This document shows, piece by piece, positions 43,328-53,130 of a stretch of DNA of 64,000 nucleotides. Position numbers and translations under genes: made by a program. This stretch comes from Sulfuricella denitrificans (GTDB lineage: Bacteria > Pseudomonadota > Gammaproteobacteria > Burkholderiales > Sulfuricellaceae): the NCBI GenBank assembly GCA_002632355.1, contig NSJJ01000002.1, forward strand, positions 62,001 to 126,000, written 5' to 3'. Within the stretch, counting starts at the first letter, position 1; each line of letters starts with the position of its first letter. The notes beneath the pieces were generated by a model. The model was not told where the DNA came from and ran no database searches. It saw only the letters and a program-made list of their open reading frames with translations.

Positions 43328-43849
43328 TTATCCGTTGACTTGCATGACAGCGACACTTTCCCTGGGCATGTGCAATTTGCCTGATAAACGCCAGTGACTG
43401 TCTGCATCTTCCAGAATCAGCCGCCACCGTGTAGGCTCCAACGCCTTGAGTTGCCCTTCGTAATAACCCGAATCACTTTTTTTCAGCATGACAACCCGAT
43501 CCATATCGGAGCGGGTCGGATGCAGTATCTTGAGTCTCAGGATAGGCGGCAACACCTCGTCACCAGACCCTTTCTGCAACATCACGCGCAGCTGGGTGGC
43601 ATCGCTGCCCAGCATTAACTGCGCCTTGAGCTGAAGGGAGCGGGCCATCTGGTCGCGCGCGAGGGTCTGGTTGATGGCCAGTCCCTTTTTGTAATAATCG
43701 TCCTCCACCATGCCATCTTCTGTCGAGACCGCCAGCCAGGCCGTCACGAAACCCGCAACCACCACCACTGCAGGGCCCGCCATCAGGATCCATGGCCAGG
43801 GTTCGCGGTACCAGGGCTTACTGGATTGAGTCATGGTTGTCATCATCAT
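43328..43849 (-). CDS. ccoH: FixH/CcoH family protein
   Basis: A 173-residue membrane-anchored protein with one N-terminal helix (about 18-42) and a periplasmic beta domain. WYREPWPWILMAGPAVVVVAGF and DYYKKGLAINQTLARD are characteristic of CcoH/FixH, which supports cbb3 oxidase assembly. It overlaps ccoG by 4 bp. Confidence 0.92.
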   Translation of the reverse strand: MMMTTMTQSSKPWYREPWPWILMAGPAVVVVAGFVTAWLAVSTEDGMVEDDYYKKGLAINQTLARDQMARSLQLKAQLMLGSDATQLRVMLQKGSGDEVLPPILRLKILHPTRSDMDRVVMLKKSDSGYYEGQLKALEPTRWRLILEDADSHWRLSGKLHMPRESVAVMQVNG

Positions 43850-45291
43850 CTCACGATAAAACTGGTTTCTTCATTGACGGAAAATGCGGGGTTATCCACA
43901 TCCTGTACCTGAATATGAACATGGCTGGAACCCGGTTTCACATCATTCGGGTCAACACGCAGGCTGATTGAAAAATTGTGAGCTTCGGCCGCATGAACTT
44001 CCAGCGGCTGCGCTTCTGCCGTCACCACTTTCAAGCCATCCAGACCACTGGCGGTCAACTTGTAGCGATGCGGCTTTTCATCCATATTGATAATCTGCAT
44101 GCGATAAACGTTCTCGAGCAGGCCTTCATCGGTCTCCCTCACCAGCGACATCCGGTCGCGCATGATATTGACCTTGAGAGGCGTACGCACAAACAGCGCC
44201 ACGCCCAGCGCAATGGTTATTGCGGTAAGAATGGCCGTATACACAACCACACGAGGGCGGAACACATGGGCCATCATGGTGCGCTCGGGGAATTTGCCCA
44301 GCATGACATTTTCCGTCGAATACCGGATCAGGCCGCGCGGGTAATTCATCTTGTCCATGACCTGGTTGCAGCCATCGATACAGGCAGCGCACCCGATGCA
44401 CTCGTACTGCAAGCCCTTGCGGATATCGATGCCGGTCGGGCACACCTGAACGCAGATTCCGCAATCCACGCAATCGCCCTTGCCGTCTGCACGATAGTCA
44501 GCCCCTTTCTTGCGTTGCCCGCGCGGCTCGCCGCGGCTTTCGTCATAGGTGATGATGAGCGTGTCCGGGTCGAACATCACGCTCTGGAAGCGCGCATAAG
44601 GACACATGTAGAGACATACCTGCTCTTTCATCCAGCCGGCATTGCCGTAAGTGGCAAAACCATAGAAGAACACCCAGAACGTTTCCCACGGCCCCATGCC
44701 GAAACTGACAAATTCGACAGCCAGTTCCTTGATGGGGGTGAAATACCCCACGAAGGTAAATCCTGTCCATAAGGACAACGCAATCCAGGCTGTGTGCTTG
44801 GCGGTTCGGAGGGCAATCTTGCGCGCATCCCAGGCAGCCTTGTCCAGCTTGATGCGCTTCTGGCGGTCGCCTTCAATGAACTGTTCGATCCACATGAAAA
44901 GCTCGGTATACACCGTCTGCGGACAGGCATAACCACACCAGATACGCCCTGCCACGGCGGTAAAGAGAAACAGTCCAAGCGCAGAAATCACCAGCAGGCC
45001 GGTGAGGTAGATAAAATCCTGGGGGAAAAATACCGTGCCAAAAATATAGAATCTGCGCGTCAGCAGATCAAACAGGATCGCTGGGCGATCATTCCATGTC
45101 AGCCACGGCAGGCCGTAGAAAATCAGCTGGGTCAGCACCACGCCCCATATGCGCAGGCTGGCAAATATGCCGCTTACCGAACGCGGCTGGATTTTCTTGC
45201 GAACTGCGTACAACTCATCGCCTTCACCCTCAACCGAAGTAGAGGTATTTCTTGCCTGATTCAAAATCGACTCCTGAAGAAACTCTTGCAT
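43846..45291 (-). CDS. ccoG: cbb3 oxidase accessory protein CcoG (FixG)
   Basis: A 481-residue polytopic protein with two ferredoxin-type clusters (CVDCGICVQVCPTGIDIR and CIGCAACIDGCNQVMDKM) plus WCGYACPQTVYTE. CcoG is a copper reductase used in cbb3 maturation. An Ig-like C-terminal domain (about 370-481) is present. It follows ccoP by about 90 bp that contain a hairpin. Confidence 0.95.
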   Translation of the reverse strand: MQEFLQESILNQARNTSTSVEGEGDELYAVRKKIQPRSVSGIFASLRIWGVVLTQLIFYGLPWLTWNDRPAILFDLLTRRFYIFGTVFFPQDFIYLTGLLVISALGLFLFTAVAGRIWCGYACPQTVYTELFMWIEQFIEGDRQKRIKLDKAAWDARKIALRTAKHTAWIALSLWTGFTFVGYFTPIKELAVEFVSFGMGPWETFWVFFYGFATYGNAGWMKEQVCLYMCPYARFQSVMFDPDTLIITYDESRGEPRGQRKKGADYRADGKGDCVDCGICVQVCPTGIDIRKGLQYECIGCAACIDGCNQVMDKMNYPRGLIRYSTENVMLGKFPERTMMAHVFRPRVVVYTAILTAITIALGVALFVRTPLKVNIMRDRMSLVRETDEGLLENVYRMQIINMDEKPHRYKLTASGLDGLKVVTAEAQPLEVHAAEAHNFSISLRVDPNDVKPGSSHVHIQVQDVDNPAFSVNEETSFIVR

Positions 45292-45337
45292 CGTCTGCTA
45301 CTGAGCAAGCGATGCAGGAATTCCCTGTGGTAAACAC

Positions 45338-45365
45338 GGGCCGGATAAAGATCCCTTTCCGGCCC
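45338..45365 (-). terminator. Intra-operonic hairpin between ccoP and ccoG
   Basis: GGGCCGG and CCGGCCC form a perfect 7-bp stem around a 14-base loop. No T-run follows, so partial termination or mRNA stabilisation that separates structural genes from accessory genes is more likely than full termination. Confidence 0.55.
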
Positions 45366-45382
45366 GGTCTGATTACAACAAC

Positions 45383-46294
45383 TTACTTGCCTTCCGACAG
45401 GCCATACACATACGCGGCCAGCAAGTGAACCTTGGCTTCACCCAGGAAATCCTTCCATGCCGGCATCACGCCATGGCGACCTTTGCTGATCGTCTCAATA
45501 ACCGTCGCCTCGGAACCGCCATACAACCACACCTTGTCGGTCAGGTTGGGCGCGCCCAGCGCCTGCATGCCTGTACCTGCGGGGGTATGGCAGGCAGCGC
45601 AGACTTGATCGAACCTGGGCTTTCCGGCTGCGGCCTGGTTGGCATCATGAGGCCTGCCAGAGAGCGACAGGACATAATTGGCCACCTGTTTGGCACCCGC
45701 CTCTCCCCCCACAGCTTCAGGATTTCCGCCAAAGGGTGGCATGATGCCGTTACGGCCATTCATGATGCTCGCCTTGATGGTGTCAGGTTCGCCACCATAG
45801 AGCCAGTCCTTGTCGCTCAGATTAGGGAAACCTCTGGCGCCACCCGCATCAGAACCATGGCACTGCGAGCAGTAGGTCACGAACAGGCGCTGCCCCATCT
45901 GCCTGGCTTCAGGGTCGGCTGCCACGGCCTTCAGATCCTGCTTCAGGAACTTGTTGAAGATCGGATCATAGGTTTCCGCAGCGTGTTTCATTTCGCCTTC
46001 CCACTGACCTGCCGAACTCCAGCCCCAGATACCCTTGAAGCTGCCCAAGCCGGGGTAGAGCACCAGATAAACCAGCGAAAAAACCACCGTGATATAGAAC
46101 AACCAGCTCCACCATGCCGGCAACGGATTGTTCCATTCCGCCAGGTCACCGTCCCACACGTGGCCGGTGGTATCCACCTGACCCGCGCTGCGCTTGATGC
46201 TCACAGCCTTCAGGAATACGGCACAGCCAATCACGCTGATCAGGGTAATCCCTGCGACGAACAGGCTCCAAAAGTCGCTTACAAAATCACTCAT
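45383..46294 (-). CDS. ccoP: cbb3 cytochrome oxidase subunit III, dihaem cytochrome c
   Basis: A 303-residue subunit with two N-terminal helices and two c-type haem sites (CSQCH and CAACH), each with a distal Met segment (GIMPPFGG, GVMPAWKD). It passes electrons to CcoO and CcoN. AAGGAGG precedes the ATG. Confidence 0.96.
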   Translation of the reverse strand: MSDFVSDFWSLFVAGITLISVIGCAVFLKAVSIKRSAGQVDTTGHVWDGDLAEWNNPLPAWWSWLFYITVVFSLVYLVLYPGLGSFKGIWGWSSAGQWEGEMKHAAETYDPIFNKFLKQDLKAVAADPEARQMGQRLFVTYCSQCHGSDAGGARGFPNLSDKDWLYGGEPDTIKASIMNGRNGIMPPFGGNPEAVGGEAGAKQVANYVLSLSGRPHDANQAAAGKPRFDQVCAACHTPAGTGMQALGAPNLTDKVWLYGGSEATVIETISKGRHGVMPAWKDFLGEAKVHLLAAYVYGLSEGK

Positions 46295-46304
46295 TATTTC
46301 CTCC

Positions 46305-46490
46305 TTAGCGTTCCGCTGCCTTGACTGCGGAATTCACATTCACCTGTTCAAATTCATCATCATCCAGCGGCAGCCGGGCTGCTTCATCGAACGCCGACTT
46401 GCGGCGCCCGCTGAAGGCCCAGACAACGATGCCAAGGAAGGTAACGAACGACACCACCGTCACGATTGATCTGAGATCGTTGATGTCCAT
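46305..46490 (-). CDS. ccoQ: cbb3 oxidase small subunit CcoQ
   Basis: A 61-residue single-helix protein (MDINDLRSIVTVVSFVTFLG, then WAFSGRRKSAFDEAARLPL) typical of CcoQ, which stabilises the assembled oxidase. It lies between ccoO and ccoP. The start has GAGGTAAAACC upstream. Confidence 0.93.
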   Translation of the reverse strand: MDINDLRSIVTVVSFVTFLGIVVWAFSGRRKSAFDEAARLPLDDDEFEQVNVNSAVKAAER

Positions 46491-46494
46491 GGTT

Positions 46495-47115
46495 TTACCT
46501 CGTGCTCTTGATAGCCGTGCCCAAGTTCTGCAGATAGGCAATCAGGGCGTCCTGCTCGGTCTTGCCCTTCAGCTCATCATTGGCCTTGGCGATCTGCTCG
46601 TCGGTATAAGGAAGGCCCAGCGTGCGCAGCACTTTCATGTTGGGCCTGATATCGACCCCATCCATGCTCGCCTTGGCCAGCCATGGGTAAGCCGGCATAT
46701 TGGACTCCGGCACCACGTCGCGCGGCTGATTGAGGTGGGTACGATGCCAGTCGTCGGAATAGCGGCCACCGACGCGATGCAGGTCCGGACCAGTACGCTT
46801 GGAACCCCACTGGAACGGGTGATCATAGACAAACTCACCCGCCACCGAGTAGTGGCCGTAACGCTCGGTCTCGGCTCGGAACGGACGAATCATCTGCGAG
46901 TGGCAGTTGTAGCACCCTTCGCGCTGATAGATGTCACGTCCGGCCAGTTGCAGCGCGGAATAAGGCTTGAGACCAGCCACCGGCTCGGTGGTGGACTTCT
47001 GGAAGAACAGTGGCACGATTTCCACCAGTCCGCCCACACTCACCACCAGCAGGATCAGCACGATCATCAGGCCGATGTTTTTTTCCAGAAACTCATGCGA
47101 TGAAGTTGCACTCAT
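46495..47115 (-). CDS. ccoO: cbb3 cytochrome oxidase subunit II, monohaem cytochrome c
   Basis: A 206-residue subunit with one N-terminal helix, the haem site CYNCH and [18 protein letters not shown]. The axial Met lies in [10 protein letters not shown]. It transfers electrons from CcoP to the catalytic subunit. Confidence 0.97.
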   Translation of the reverse strand: MSATSSHEFLEKNIGLMIVLILLVVSVGGLVEIVPLFFQKSTTEPVAGLKPYSALQLAGRDIYQREGCYNCHSQMIRPFRAETERYGHYSVAGEFVYDHPFQWGSKRTGPDLHRVGGRYSDDWHRTHLNQPRDVVPESNMPAYPWLAKASMDGVDIRPNMKVLRTLGLPYTDEQIAKANDELKGKTEQDALIAYLQNLGTAIKSTR

Positions 47116-47136
47116 TGTTTTTCTCCTTCCCTGAAC

Positions 47137-48567
47137 TTAAGCGTGAGCGCCGGCGACTGCGGGAATTGCCGCATCATTCACCGCCTTGGCACCCGAAACC
47201 GTTTTGAATACGTTGTAGGCCATGATCAGCATGCCGCTGAGGAACATCAGGCCGCCCGTCAAACGGATGGTCAGGAACGGATAGGTCATTTTCACTGCTT
47301 CGGCAAAGCTGTAGGTCAGCGTGCCATCCGGGTTGACCGCACGCCACATCAGGCCTTCCGCCACACCCGCGATCCACATTGCGGCGATGTACAGCACCAC
47401 ACCAATGGTTGCGATCCAGAAATGTGCCGTGATGAGTTTGATACTGTACATCTGGTCGCGGCCAAAGAGGCGCGGGATCAGGTAGTACATGCAGCCGATC
47501 GACACCATCGCCACCCAGCCCAGAGCGCCCGAGTGCACGTGGCCCACGGTCCAGTCGGTGTAATGGGACAGCGCATTCACGCTCTTGATGGCCATCATCG
47601 GGCCTTCGAAGGTGGACATGCCGTAAAAGGACAGGGAAGTCACCAGGAACTTCAGGATCGGATCGGTACGCAGTTTGTGCCACGCGCCGGACAGGGTCAT
47701 GATGCCGTTGATCATGCCGCCCCAGGAAGGCGCCAGCAGGATCAGGGAGAACAGCATGCCGATGGACTGGGTCCAGTCAGGCAAAGCGGTGTAGTGCAGA
47801 TGGTGTGGACCCGCCCACATGTAGGTGAAGATCAATGCCCAGAAGTGCACCACGGAGAGGCGGTAGGAATACACCGGACGACCTGCCTGCTTGGGCACGA
47901 AGTAGTACATCATGCCGAGAAAGCCGGCGGTCAGGAAGAAGCCTACCGCGTTATGACCGTACCACCACTGCACCATGGCATCCTGCACACCGGCATAAGC
48001 GGAGTAGGATTTGAACAGGCTGACCGGCAGTTCGGCGCTATTGACCACATGCAGCAGTGCCACGGTCAGGATGAAGGCACCGAAGAACCAGTTCGCCACA
48101 TAGATGTGGGTGGTCTTGCGCTTCATGATGGTGCCAAAGAACACGACAGCATAGGTCACCCACACCAGAGTGATAAGGATGTCGATTGGCCACTCCAGTT
48201 CAGCATATTCCTTGGAAGTGGTGATTCCCAGCGGCAGGGTAATGGCTGCCAGCAGAATCACGACCTGCCAGCCCCAGAAAGTAAAGGCCGCCAGTCCATC
48301 GCTGAACAACCGGGTGTGACAGGTGCGTTGAACGACATAATAGGAAGTCGCAAAAAGCGCCGACCCGCCAAAGGCAAAAATCACTGCATTGGTATGCAGC
48401 GGCCGCAAACGGCCATATGACAGGAACGGAATCCCGTAAGTCAGATCCGGCCAGACCAGCTGAGCGGCGATGATCACCCCTACCAGCATGCCGACAATTC
48501 CCCACACCACCGTCATGATGGAGAATTGCCGCACCACTTTGTAGTTATATGTGGCTTGCGCTTCCAT
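47137..48567 (-). CDS. ccoN: cbb3 cytochrome oxidase catalytic subunit I
   Basis: A 476-residue, 12-helix high-affinity terminal oxidase subunit. Haem and CuB histidines lie in [31 protein letters not shown] and [10 protein letters not shown]. The active-site Tyr region is [11 protein letters not shown]. The ATG at MEAQATYNY has AGGAGG upstream; the frame extends 14 codons more. It is the first gene of ccoNOQP, expressed from an FNR-type promoter. Confidence 0.97.
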   Translation of the reverse strand: MEAQATYNYKVVRQFSIMTVVWGIVGMLVGVIIAAQLVWPDLTYGIPFLSYGRLRPLHTNAVIFAFGGSALFATSYYVVQRTCHTRLFSDGLAAFTFWGWQVVILLAAITLPLGITTSKEYAELEWPIDILITLVWVTYAVVFFGTIMKRKTTHIYVANWFFGAFILTVALLHVVNSAELPVSLFKSYSAYAGVQDAMVQWWYGHNAVGFFLTAGFLGMMYYFVPKQAGRPVYSYRLSVVHFWALIFTYMWAGPHHLHYTALPDWTQSIGMLFSLILLAPSWGGMINGIMTLSGAWHKLRTDPILKFLVTSLSFYGMSTFEGPMMAIKSVNALSHYTDWTVGHVHSGALGWVAMVSIGCMYYLIPRLFGRDQMYSIKLITAHFWIATIGVVLYIAAMWIAGVAEGLMWRAVNPDGTLTYSFAEAVKMTYPFLTIRLTGGLMFLSGMLIMAYNVFKTVSGAKAVNDAAIPAVAGAHA

Positions 48568-48630
48568 AAATTTCCTCCTGAATAACAAATTAAACTTGCA
48601 GTGAACCATTTCGGGACATCACGGTCCGGA

Positions 48631-48672
48631 ATAATAGCGCTATCAGTAGGGGTATATTTTGCGCTAGATCAA
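48631..48672 (-). promoter_or_regulatory. FNR-activated class II promoter of ccoNOQP
   Basis: The FNR-like box TTGCG-CTAG-ATCAA (48659-48672) has one perfect half-site. TATTAT (minus strand, 48631-48636) fits a -10. The predicted start is about 48624, which puts the box centre at -41.5, the classical position for FNR activation. The leader is about 57 nt. Confidence 0.8.
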
Positions 48673-48729
48673 ACTTGCTGCGATTTATATCGACAAAAGT
48701 CGCATATTTATTTCGCGAGAGGTGTGGCG

Positions 48730-48894
48730 CTACTCATCGGGAGGAGATTGGGGGCGGTCATCATCCATCAGGATCCGGTGGGCGGGACCCTCCATATCTT
48801 CAAACTGCCCGCTCTTCACCGCCCAGAGGAATATCCCGACAATCAGGAAAATCAGGACGACGCTCAAAGGAATCAGTAAATAGAGAATTTCCAT
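48730..48894 (-). CDS. ccoS: cbb3 oxidase maturation protein CcoS
   Basis: A 54-residue protein found by translating the gap between ccoN and ccoI. The N-terminal helix MEILYLLIPLSVVLIFLIVG leads to FLWAVKSGQFEDMEGPAHRI, the CcoS signature. CcoS is needed for haem and copper insertion into CcoN. It starts 9 bp after the ccoI stop, so it belongs to a ccoI-ccoS unit. Confidence 0.93.
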   Translation of the reverse strand: MEILYLLIPLSVVLIFLIVGIFLWAVKSGQFEDMEGPAHRILMDDDRPQSPPDE

Positions 48895-48903
48895 GGTCGA
48901 ATC

Positions 48904-51402
48904 TTAACGCGTATTCGCTCCATCCGGTTCTGATTGAATCAGTCGCAGGGCATTCAGAACGACCAGTAATGAACTCGCAGACATGCCGATCCCTGCCATC
49001 CAGGGCGTGATATATCCCAGCGCCGCAAGCGGGATTGCCACCAGGTTATAGGCAAAAGCCCAGGCCAGATTCTGCCGGATCACTTGCTGCGCCTTGACCG
49101 CGACGTCCAGACTGGCATTCAGGTGCGGCAGGTGTTCCGAAAGCAGAATCATGTCAGCGCTGGCGCGCGCCACCTGGGTGCCGCTGCCCATGGCAATGGA
49201 AACATCGGCCGCTGCCAGCACCGGTGCGTCATTCACACCGTCACCCACCATTGCCACCACGGCGCCATCGTTCTGCAATTCACGCACATAATCCAGCTTT
49301 CCCTGAGGCGTCATTGCAGCGCGCACGACCGGGATACCCAGTTCCCCTGCCACCTGCTGTGCAGCGCCCTCCTGGTCACCGGATAACAGCACCACCGTCT
49401 TTCCCCGATGTTGCAGGCCCGTTACCAGGTCTGCAGCATCGGGGCGCAGCGCGTCGCCCAGAACGAACAGCGCAAGCCAGCCAGCCTTATCAGCGAGCGC
49501 GACGACGGTTGCGCCATTGCGGTCCAGCAAAGCGGATTCCGGCGCCATGCGCCCACACAACTCCCCGGCAAACTGCGGCCGGCCGAGGCGGTAACGCTTT
49601 CCATCGACGACACCTTCCACACCGCTGCCGGGAAGATTCGCCGTTTCGCCCGTTTCCAGGACATGCCCATGCGTTTCCACCGCAGCAGACAGCGCACGCG
49701 CAATGGCATGTTCAGAGGCATGCTCAAGTGCAGCGGCGATCTGCAAAGACTGGTCTCCGGAAAGCGCGCCAAGCGGAATTACCTCCAGCAGGCTCATTTT
49801 GCCGCGAGTCAGGGTGCCGGTTTTATCGAAAACGAAATGCGTCGCACGGGCCAGCGTTTCCAGCGCGTGGCCGCGTGTCGTCAGCAAGCCCAGTCGGGTC
49901 AAGCTGCCGGTGGCCGCCGTAAGCGCTGCAGGCGTGGCCAGGGACAGGGCGCAGGGGCAACTCACCACCAGCACCGCTACCGTGATCCAGAATGCCCGTG
50001 CCGGCTCGATGAAATACCAGGCTGCACCCGTAAAAGCCGCGATCAGCAACAACGCCAGCACAAACCAGCCCGCCACCCGGTCCGCCAGTTGCGCCAGCGC
50101 GGGCTTTTCGGCCATGGCCCGGTCCAGCAGGCGCACGATCCCGGACAGCACGGTATCCTGCCCCAGTCCATCCACCTTCATCACCAGCGCGCTATCCACA
50201 TTGACCGTGCCTGCAATCAGGCGCTCACCGCCTTTCTTTTCGACAGGCCGGCTTTCTCCGGTCAGCAGGGACTCATCCACCTGACTCGTGCCCTGCGCCA
50301 CCAGGCCGTCTGCCGGAATACCCTCGCCGGGCCGGATCAGGACATGCTCGCCAAGACTCAGGCTGCTGACCGGGACCAGTTCATCCTCCCATGACTCGGG
50401 ATAGGCTACGAGGCGATTGGCCATGGCCGGTTGCAGCTTGACCAGCTTCTCCGCCGCATCCGCCGCCTTGCGCCGCGCACCCATTTCGAGAAAACGCCCG
50501 GAAAGGAGAAAAAAAACGAACATGCTGACAGAATCGAAATATACCTCGCCATGCCCTGCCAGCGTCGCATATACGCTGGCCAGGAAGGCTGAGCCGACCC
50601 CCAGCGCCACCGGCACATCCATGCCGGCCTGACGCAGCTTCAGGTCGCGCCACGCCCCCAGAAAGAAGGGCCACGCAGAATAAGCCACGACCGGCAAGGT
50701 CAGTACCAGGCTCGCCCAGCGCATCATGCTCTCGATCCAGGGAGGCATGGAACCATCCCCCGTGGCCATATACATCGGCACGGCATACATCATCACCTGC
50801 ATCATGCCGATGCCGGCAATAAACAGGCGGCGCAGGGCGGCCTGGCGCTCCTTCTGGAAAAGCTGCTCCTGACGTCCGGGGTCGAAGGGGTGAGCGGTAT
50901 AACCAATCGCCGCCACGGCGTGGAGGATTTCCGACAGCCGGATGCGGGCATTGTCCCAGCGCACCCGGGCGCGATGGGTGGAGTAGTTGACTTCGACCGA
51001 CAGCACGCCGGGCAGGCTGGAGATATGATGCTCGTTCAGCCAGACGCAGGCCGCGCAAACGATGCCTTCCAGAATCAGGGAAGCTTCACGTATCTCCCCG
51101 GCTTCCTGGCGCACGAAGCTGTGCTGCACTTCCGGCAAATCGTAGAGCGTGGCCTGACGCAGCCATTCCGGCACGACATCTGCAGCATCCAGAACCGCCG
51201 TGCCGGATTTGGCGGTGCGGTGACGATAATAATCCGCCAACCCGCCATCCACGATCGCCTGCGCTACTGCCTGGCAACCGCGGCAGCACATTTCGCGCGA
51301 AATATGCTCGATCTCCACCGGATAGCAGGTGTTGTGAGGAATTGGCTGACCGCAATGGAAACATTCCTGCACGGCACAGTCAGAAATCGCTGAGGGATTC
51401 AT
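48904..51402 (-). CDS. ccoI: Copper-exporting P-type ATPase for cbb3 assembly (CcoI/FixI)
   Basis: An 832-residue P1B ATPase. The Cys-rich N-terminus (CFHCGQPIP, CCRGCQAV) and an HMA domain with CAAC (about 115-118) precede eight membrane helices with the CPC copper site. The phosphorylation motif DKTGTLT and GDGVNDAP follow. CcoI supplies copper to the periplasm for the CuB site. It forms a unit with ccoS and has its own FNR-type promoter. Confidence 0.95.
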   Translation of the reverse strand: MNPSAISDCAVQECFHCGQPIPHNTCYPVEIEHISREMCCRGCQAVAQAIVDGGLADYYRHRTAKSGTAVLDAADVVPEWLRQATLYDLPEVQHSFVRQEAGEIREASLILEGIVCAACVWLNEHHISSLPGVLSVEVNYSTHRARVRWDNARIRLSEILHAVAAIGYTAHPFDPGRQEQLFQKERQAALRRLFIAGIGMMQVMMYAVPMYMATGDGSMPPWIESMMRWASLVLTLPVVAYSAWPFFLGAWRDLKLRQAGMDVPVALGVGSAFLASVYATLAGHGEVYFDSVSMFVFFLLSGRFLEMGARRKAADAAEKLVKLQPAMANRLVAYPESWEDELVPVSSLSLGEHVLIRPGEGIPADGLVAQGTSQVDESLLTGESRPVEKKGGERLIAGTVNVDSALVMKVDGLGQDTVLSGIVRLLDRAMAEKPALAQLADRVAGWFVLALLLIAAFTGAAWYFIEPARAFWITVAVLVVSCPCALSLATPAALTAATGSLTRLGLLTTRGHALETLARATHFVFDKTGTLTRGKMSLLEVIPLGALSGDQSLQIAAALEHASEHAIARALSAAVETHGHVLETGETANLPGSGVEGVVDGKRYRLGRPQFAGELCGRMAPESALLDRNGATVVALADKAGWLALFVLGDALRPDAADLVTGLQHRGKTVVLLSGDQEGAAQQVAGELGIPVVRAAMTPQGKLDYVRELQNDGAVVAMVGDGVNDAPVLAAADVSIAMGSGTQVARASADMILLSEHLPHLNASLDVAVKAQQVIRQNLAWAFAYNLVAIPLAALGYITPWMAGIGMSASSLLVVLNALRLIQSEPDGANTR

Positions 51403-51413
51403 AAAGGCACGGA

Positions 51414-51455
51414 ATTTTAAACGATCCGCCCTTTACAGGTTATGACCTGGATCAA
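51414..51455 (-). promoter_or_regulatory. FNR-activated class II promoter of ccoIS
   Basis: The FNR-like box ATGAC-CTGG-ATCAA (51442-51455) has one perfect half-site, and TAAAAT (minus strand, 51414-51419) serves as -10. The predicted start is 51407, so the box centre is at -41.5, the same geometry as the ccoN promoter. The mRNA leader would be only about 5 nt. Confidence 0.7.
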
Positions 51456-51492
51456 ACCAGGCACGAAGGATGCCCGGCCTGAACCCGCCATG

Positions 51493-52308
51493 TTAAAGCC
51501 CGAACAGGCGGATCAGAGGCGAATAATCGTCCTTGCTGGTGGAGATAAAACCATCCTTGCGGCCCATTTTTTCCAGCATGGTACGGCCTTCAGCAGTATT
51601 GGGCGCATCCAGCAGGGCCTGGCGAATACGCTGGGAATCTGCCTCGCCCAGGTCCTCGCGCAGCGCAAAAGCAAAGTGGGGAACCTCATAGCTTTCCTCA
51701 ACGATGCGGGCACCCGGATGCTCCTCAACCCAGCTTCTGGCAAAACCAGCCGTTACCGCTACCATATCAACACGTCCGATCTTGAGTGCATTCAACGTCG
51801 CATCCTGAAAACGCTGATTAAAAATTTCAGAAAAATAGCTTTCCGGTGTAATTCTGGAAAAACGCAGCTTGGCGAGTGCCAGATTGGATGCCAGACTATC
51901 CTTGTCCGGCAAACCCAGTCGCTTGCCTCGTGCATCGCTCAGGCTTTTGATACCGCTGGATTCCATTACCACGAATGCCGCCTTGAGCTTGCCTGGATAC
52001 CGGGCTATAGGCACATAGTTTGCACTCTTCATTGCCTGGGCAATGACCTGAGGCGGCCCCAGGAACAGGTCGAAAGCATCTTTTTTCAGCCGCCGTTCAG
52101 ACGCAGAAAGACTCTGGCTGACTTCAAGCTTGACTGGCCGCTTAAGCACAGCGGACAAGTAATCAGCCAGCGGCTTGTATTTCTCAGTGATATCCCTTTG
52201 CTCATCCCGGGCAGGAACACCCGTATTGACGCCGAACAGCAAGCGCTCCGTAGCACTTGCGGGAAGCGCCGCAAAAGCAATCAGCAGCGCCACAAGATAT
52301 TTAGTCAT
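51493..52308 (-). CDS. Orphan PhnD-like periplasmic binding protein
   Basis: A 271-residue exported protein with a signal peptide at about 1-19. It shows the phosphate/phosphonate-type binding fold: FGVNTGVPARD, FDLFLGPPQVIAQAM, VVMESSGIKSLSDARGKRLGLPD and the ATLNALKIGRVDMVAV loop. No permease or ATPase gene is adjacent, so it may feed a sensor or bind another oxyanion. The gene stands between the rhodanese terminator and the ccoI promoter. Confidence 0.82.
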   Translation of the reverse strand: MTKYLVALLIAFAALPASATERLLFGVNTGVPARDEQRDITEKYKPLADYLSAVLKRPVKLEVSQSLSASERRLKKDAFDLFLGPPQVIAQAMKSANYVPIARYPGKLKAAFVVMESSGIKSLSDARGKRLGLPDKDSLASNLALAKLRFSRITPESYFSEIFNQRFQDATLNALKIGRVDMVAVTAGFARSWVEEHPGARIVEESYEVPHFAFALREDLGEADSQRIRQALLDAPNTAEGRTMLEKMGRKDGFISTSKDDYSPLIRLFGL

Positions 52309-52348
52309 ATGTCCTCCAGTCCCGCCAAATAGTTATTATTGAGCCGTT

Positions 52349-52373
52349 AAAAAAAGGGCGACTTGCGCCGCCC
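52349..52373 (-). terminator. Rho-independent terminator after the rhodanese genes
   Basis: On the minus strand, GGGCGGC-GCAA-GTCGCCC (one G-U pair) is followed by seven T. Confidence 0.88.
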
Positions 52374-52399
52374 TCAACGGAGACACACCAGCATTCAAA

Positions 52400-53092
52400 T
52401 TATTTTGCGGGCTTGACCGTGGTCAAACCGAGAATTTCCCACTCCTGCATACCACCGCGGTACCAGATCAGCTTGTGTGCCGGGTAACCGATCTTGAGCA
52501 GGCCCTTGATATTGGTCGGCGACTGTCCACACCAATGACCGTTGCAGAACATCACCAGGGTTTTGGCATTGGAGAAATCCCAGAAACCATCCTGCTGCTT
52601 GGCACCCAGTTGTTTCTCAAGAATTTCCTGCACGGTGATCGGGTCGGATTTGCCAATATTCAGCTTATCCCAGGGGATACTGACCGCACCAGGAATGGTT
52701 CCTTTCTCGACCCAGTCAGGTGTACGTGAATCGATCACCAGGATGGACTTGTCGCCAGCGCTCACCTTCTGCAGATAATGCAGCATTTCCAGCTCGCCGA
52801 TGGTCTTTACCCCTGTAGCCAACTCACCAGGCTGGATACAGAACGGCGGGCATTTGCGCGAGGTTTTACCAAATGCAGGATTGAGATTGTTATCCTGATT
52901 CTGATTGCGCTGGATGGTAACTGTCTTGCCGTTATGCATCACGTCCACCGAGGGCATGTCTGCAGCAATGCCGACTTCCAGCGCTTTCCCGGATGCAGCT
53001 GCATTACCACCAGTGGAAGCGCAACCCGACATGCCGAGAGCGGCGACCAGACCCAAAGTAATTCCAGAAATCTTGAGCAGATTCTTCTTCAT
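52400..53092 (-). CDS. Periplasmic rhodanese-like lipoprotein (copy B)
   Basis: A 230-residue protein with lipobox LGMSGC (Cys24). The rhodanese domain has IDSRTPDWVEKGTIPGAVSIP and the active-site loop MFCNGHWCGQSP, with Cys183 as the probable sulfur carrier and a second Cys188. A preceding KCPPFCIQPGE motif is shared with copy A. The two proteins are closely similar over nearly all of their mature length. Rhodaneses move sulfane sulfur; linkage to the SQR product is inferred from the cluster. Confidence 0.88.
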   Translation of the reverse strand: MKKNLLKISGITLGLVAALGMSGCASTGGNAAASGKALEVGIAADMPSVDVMHNGKTVTIQRNQNQDNNLNPAFGKTSRKCPPFCIQPGELATGVKTIGELEMLHYLQKVSAGDKSILVIDSRTPDWVEKGTIPGAVSIPWDKLNIGKSDPITVQEILEKQLGAKQQDGFWDFSNAKTLVMFCNGHWCGQSPTNIKGLLKIGYPAHKLIWYRGGMQEWEILGLTTVKPAK

Positions 53093-53130
53093 AAACTTAT
53101 TCCTCCGTTATTTTATGGTGATGTGCTGGC

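Noticed and set aside
47143-48420. 425-codon plus-strand frame opposite ccoN
   Set aside because: It is antisense to the highly conserved oxidase subunit and has no matching domain.
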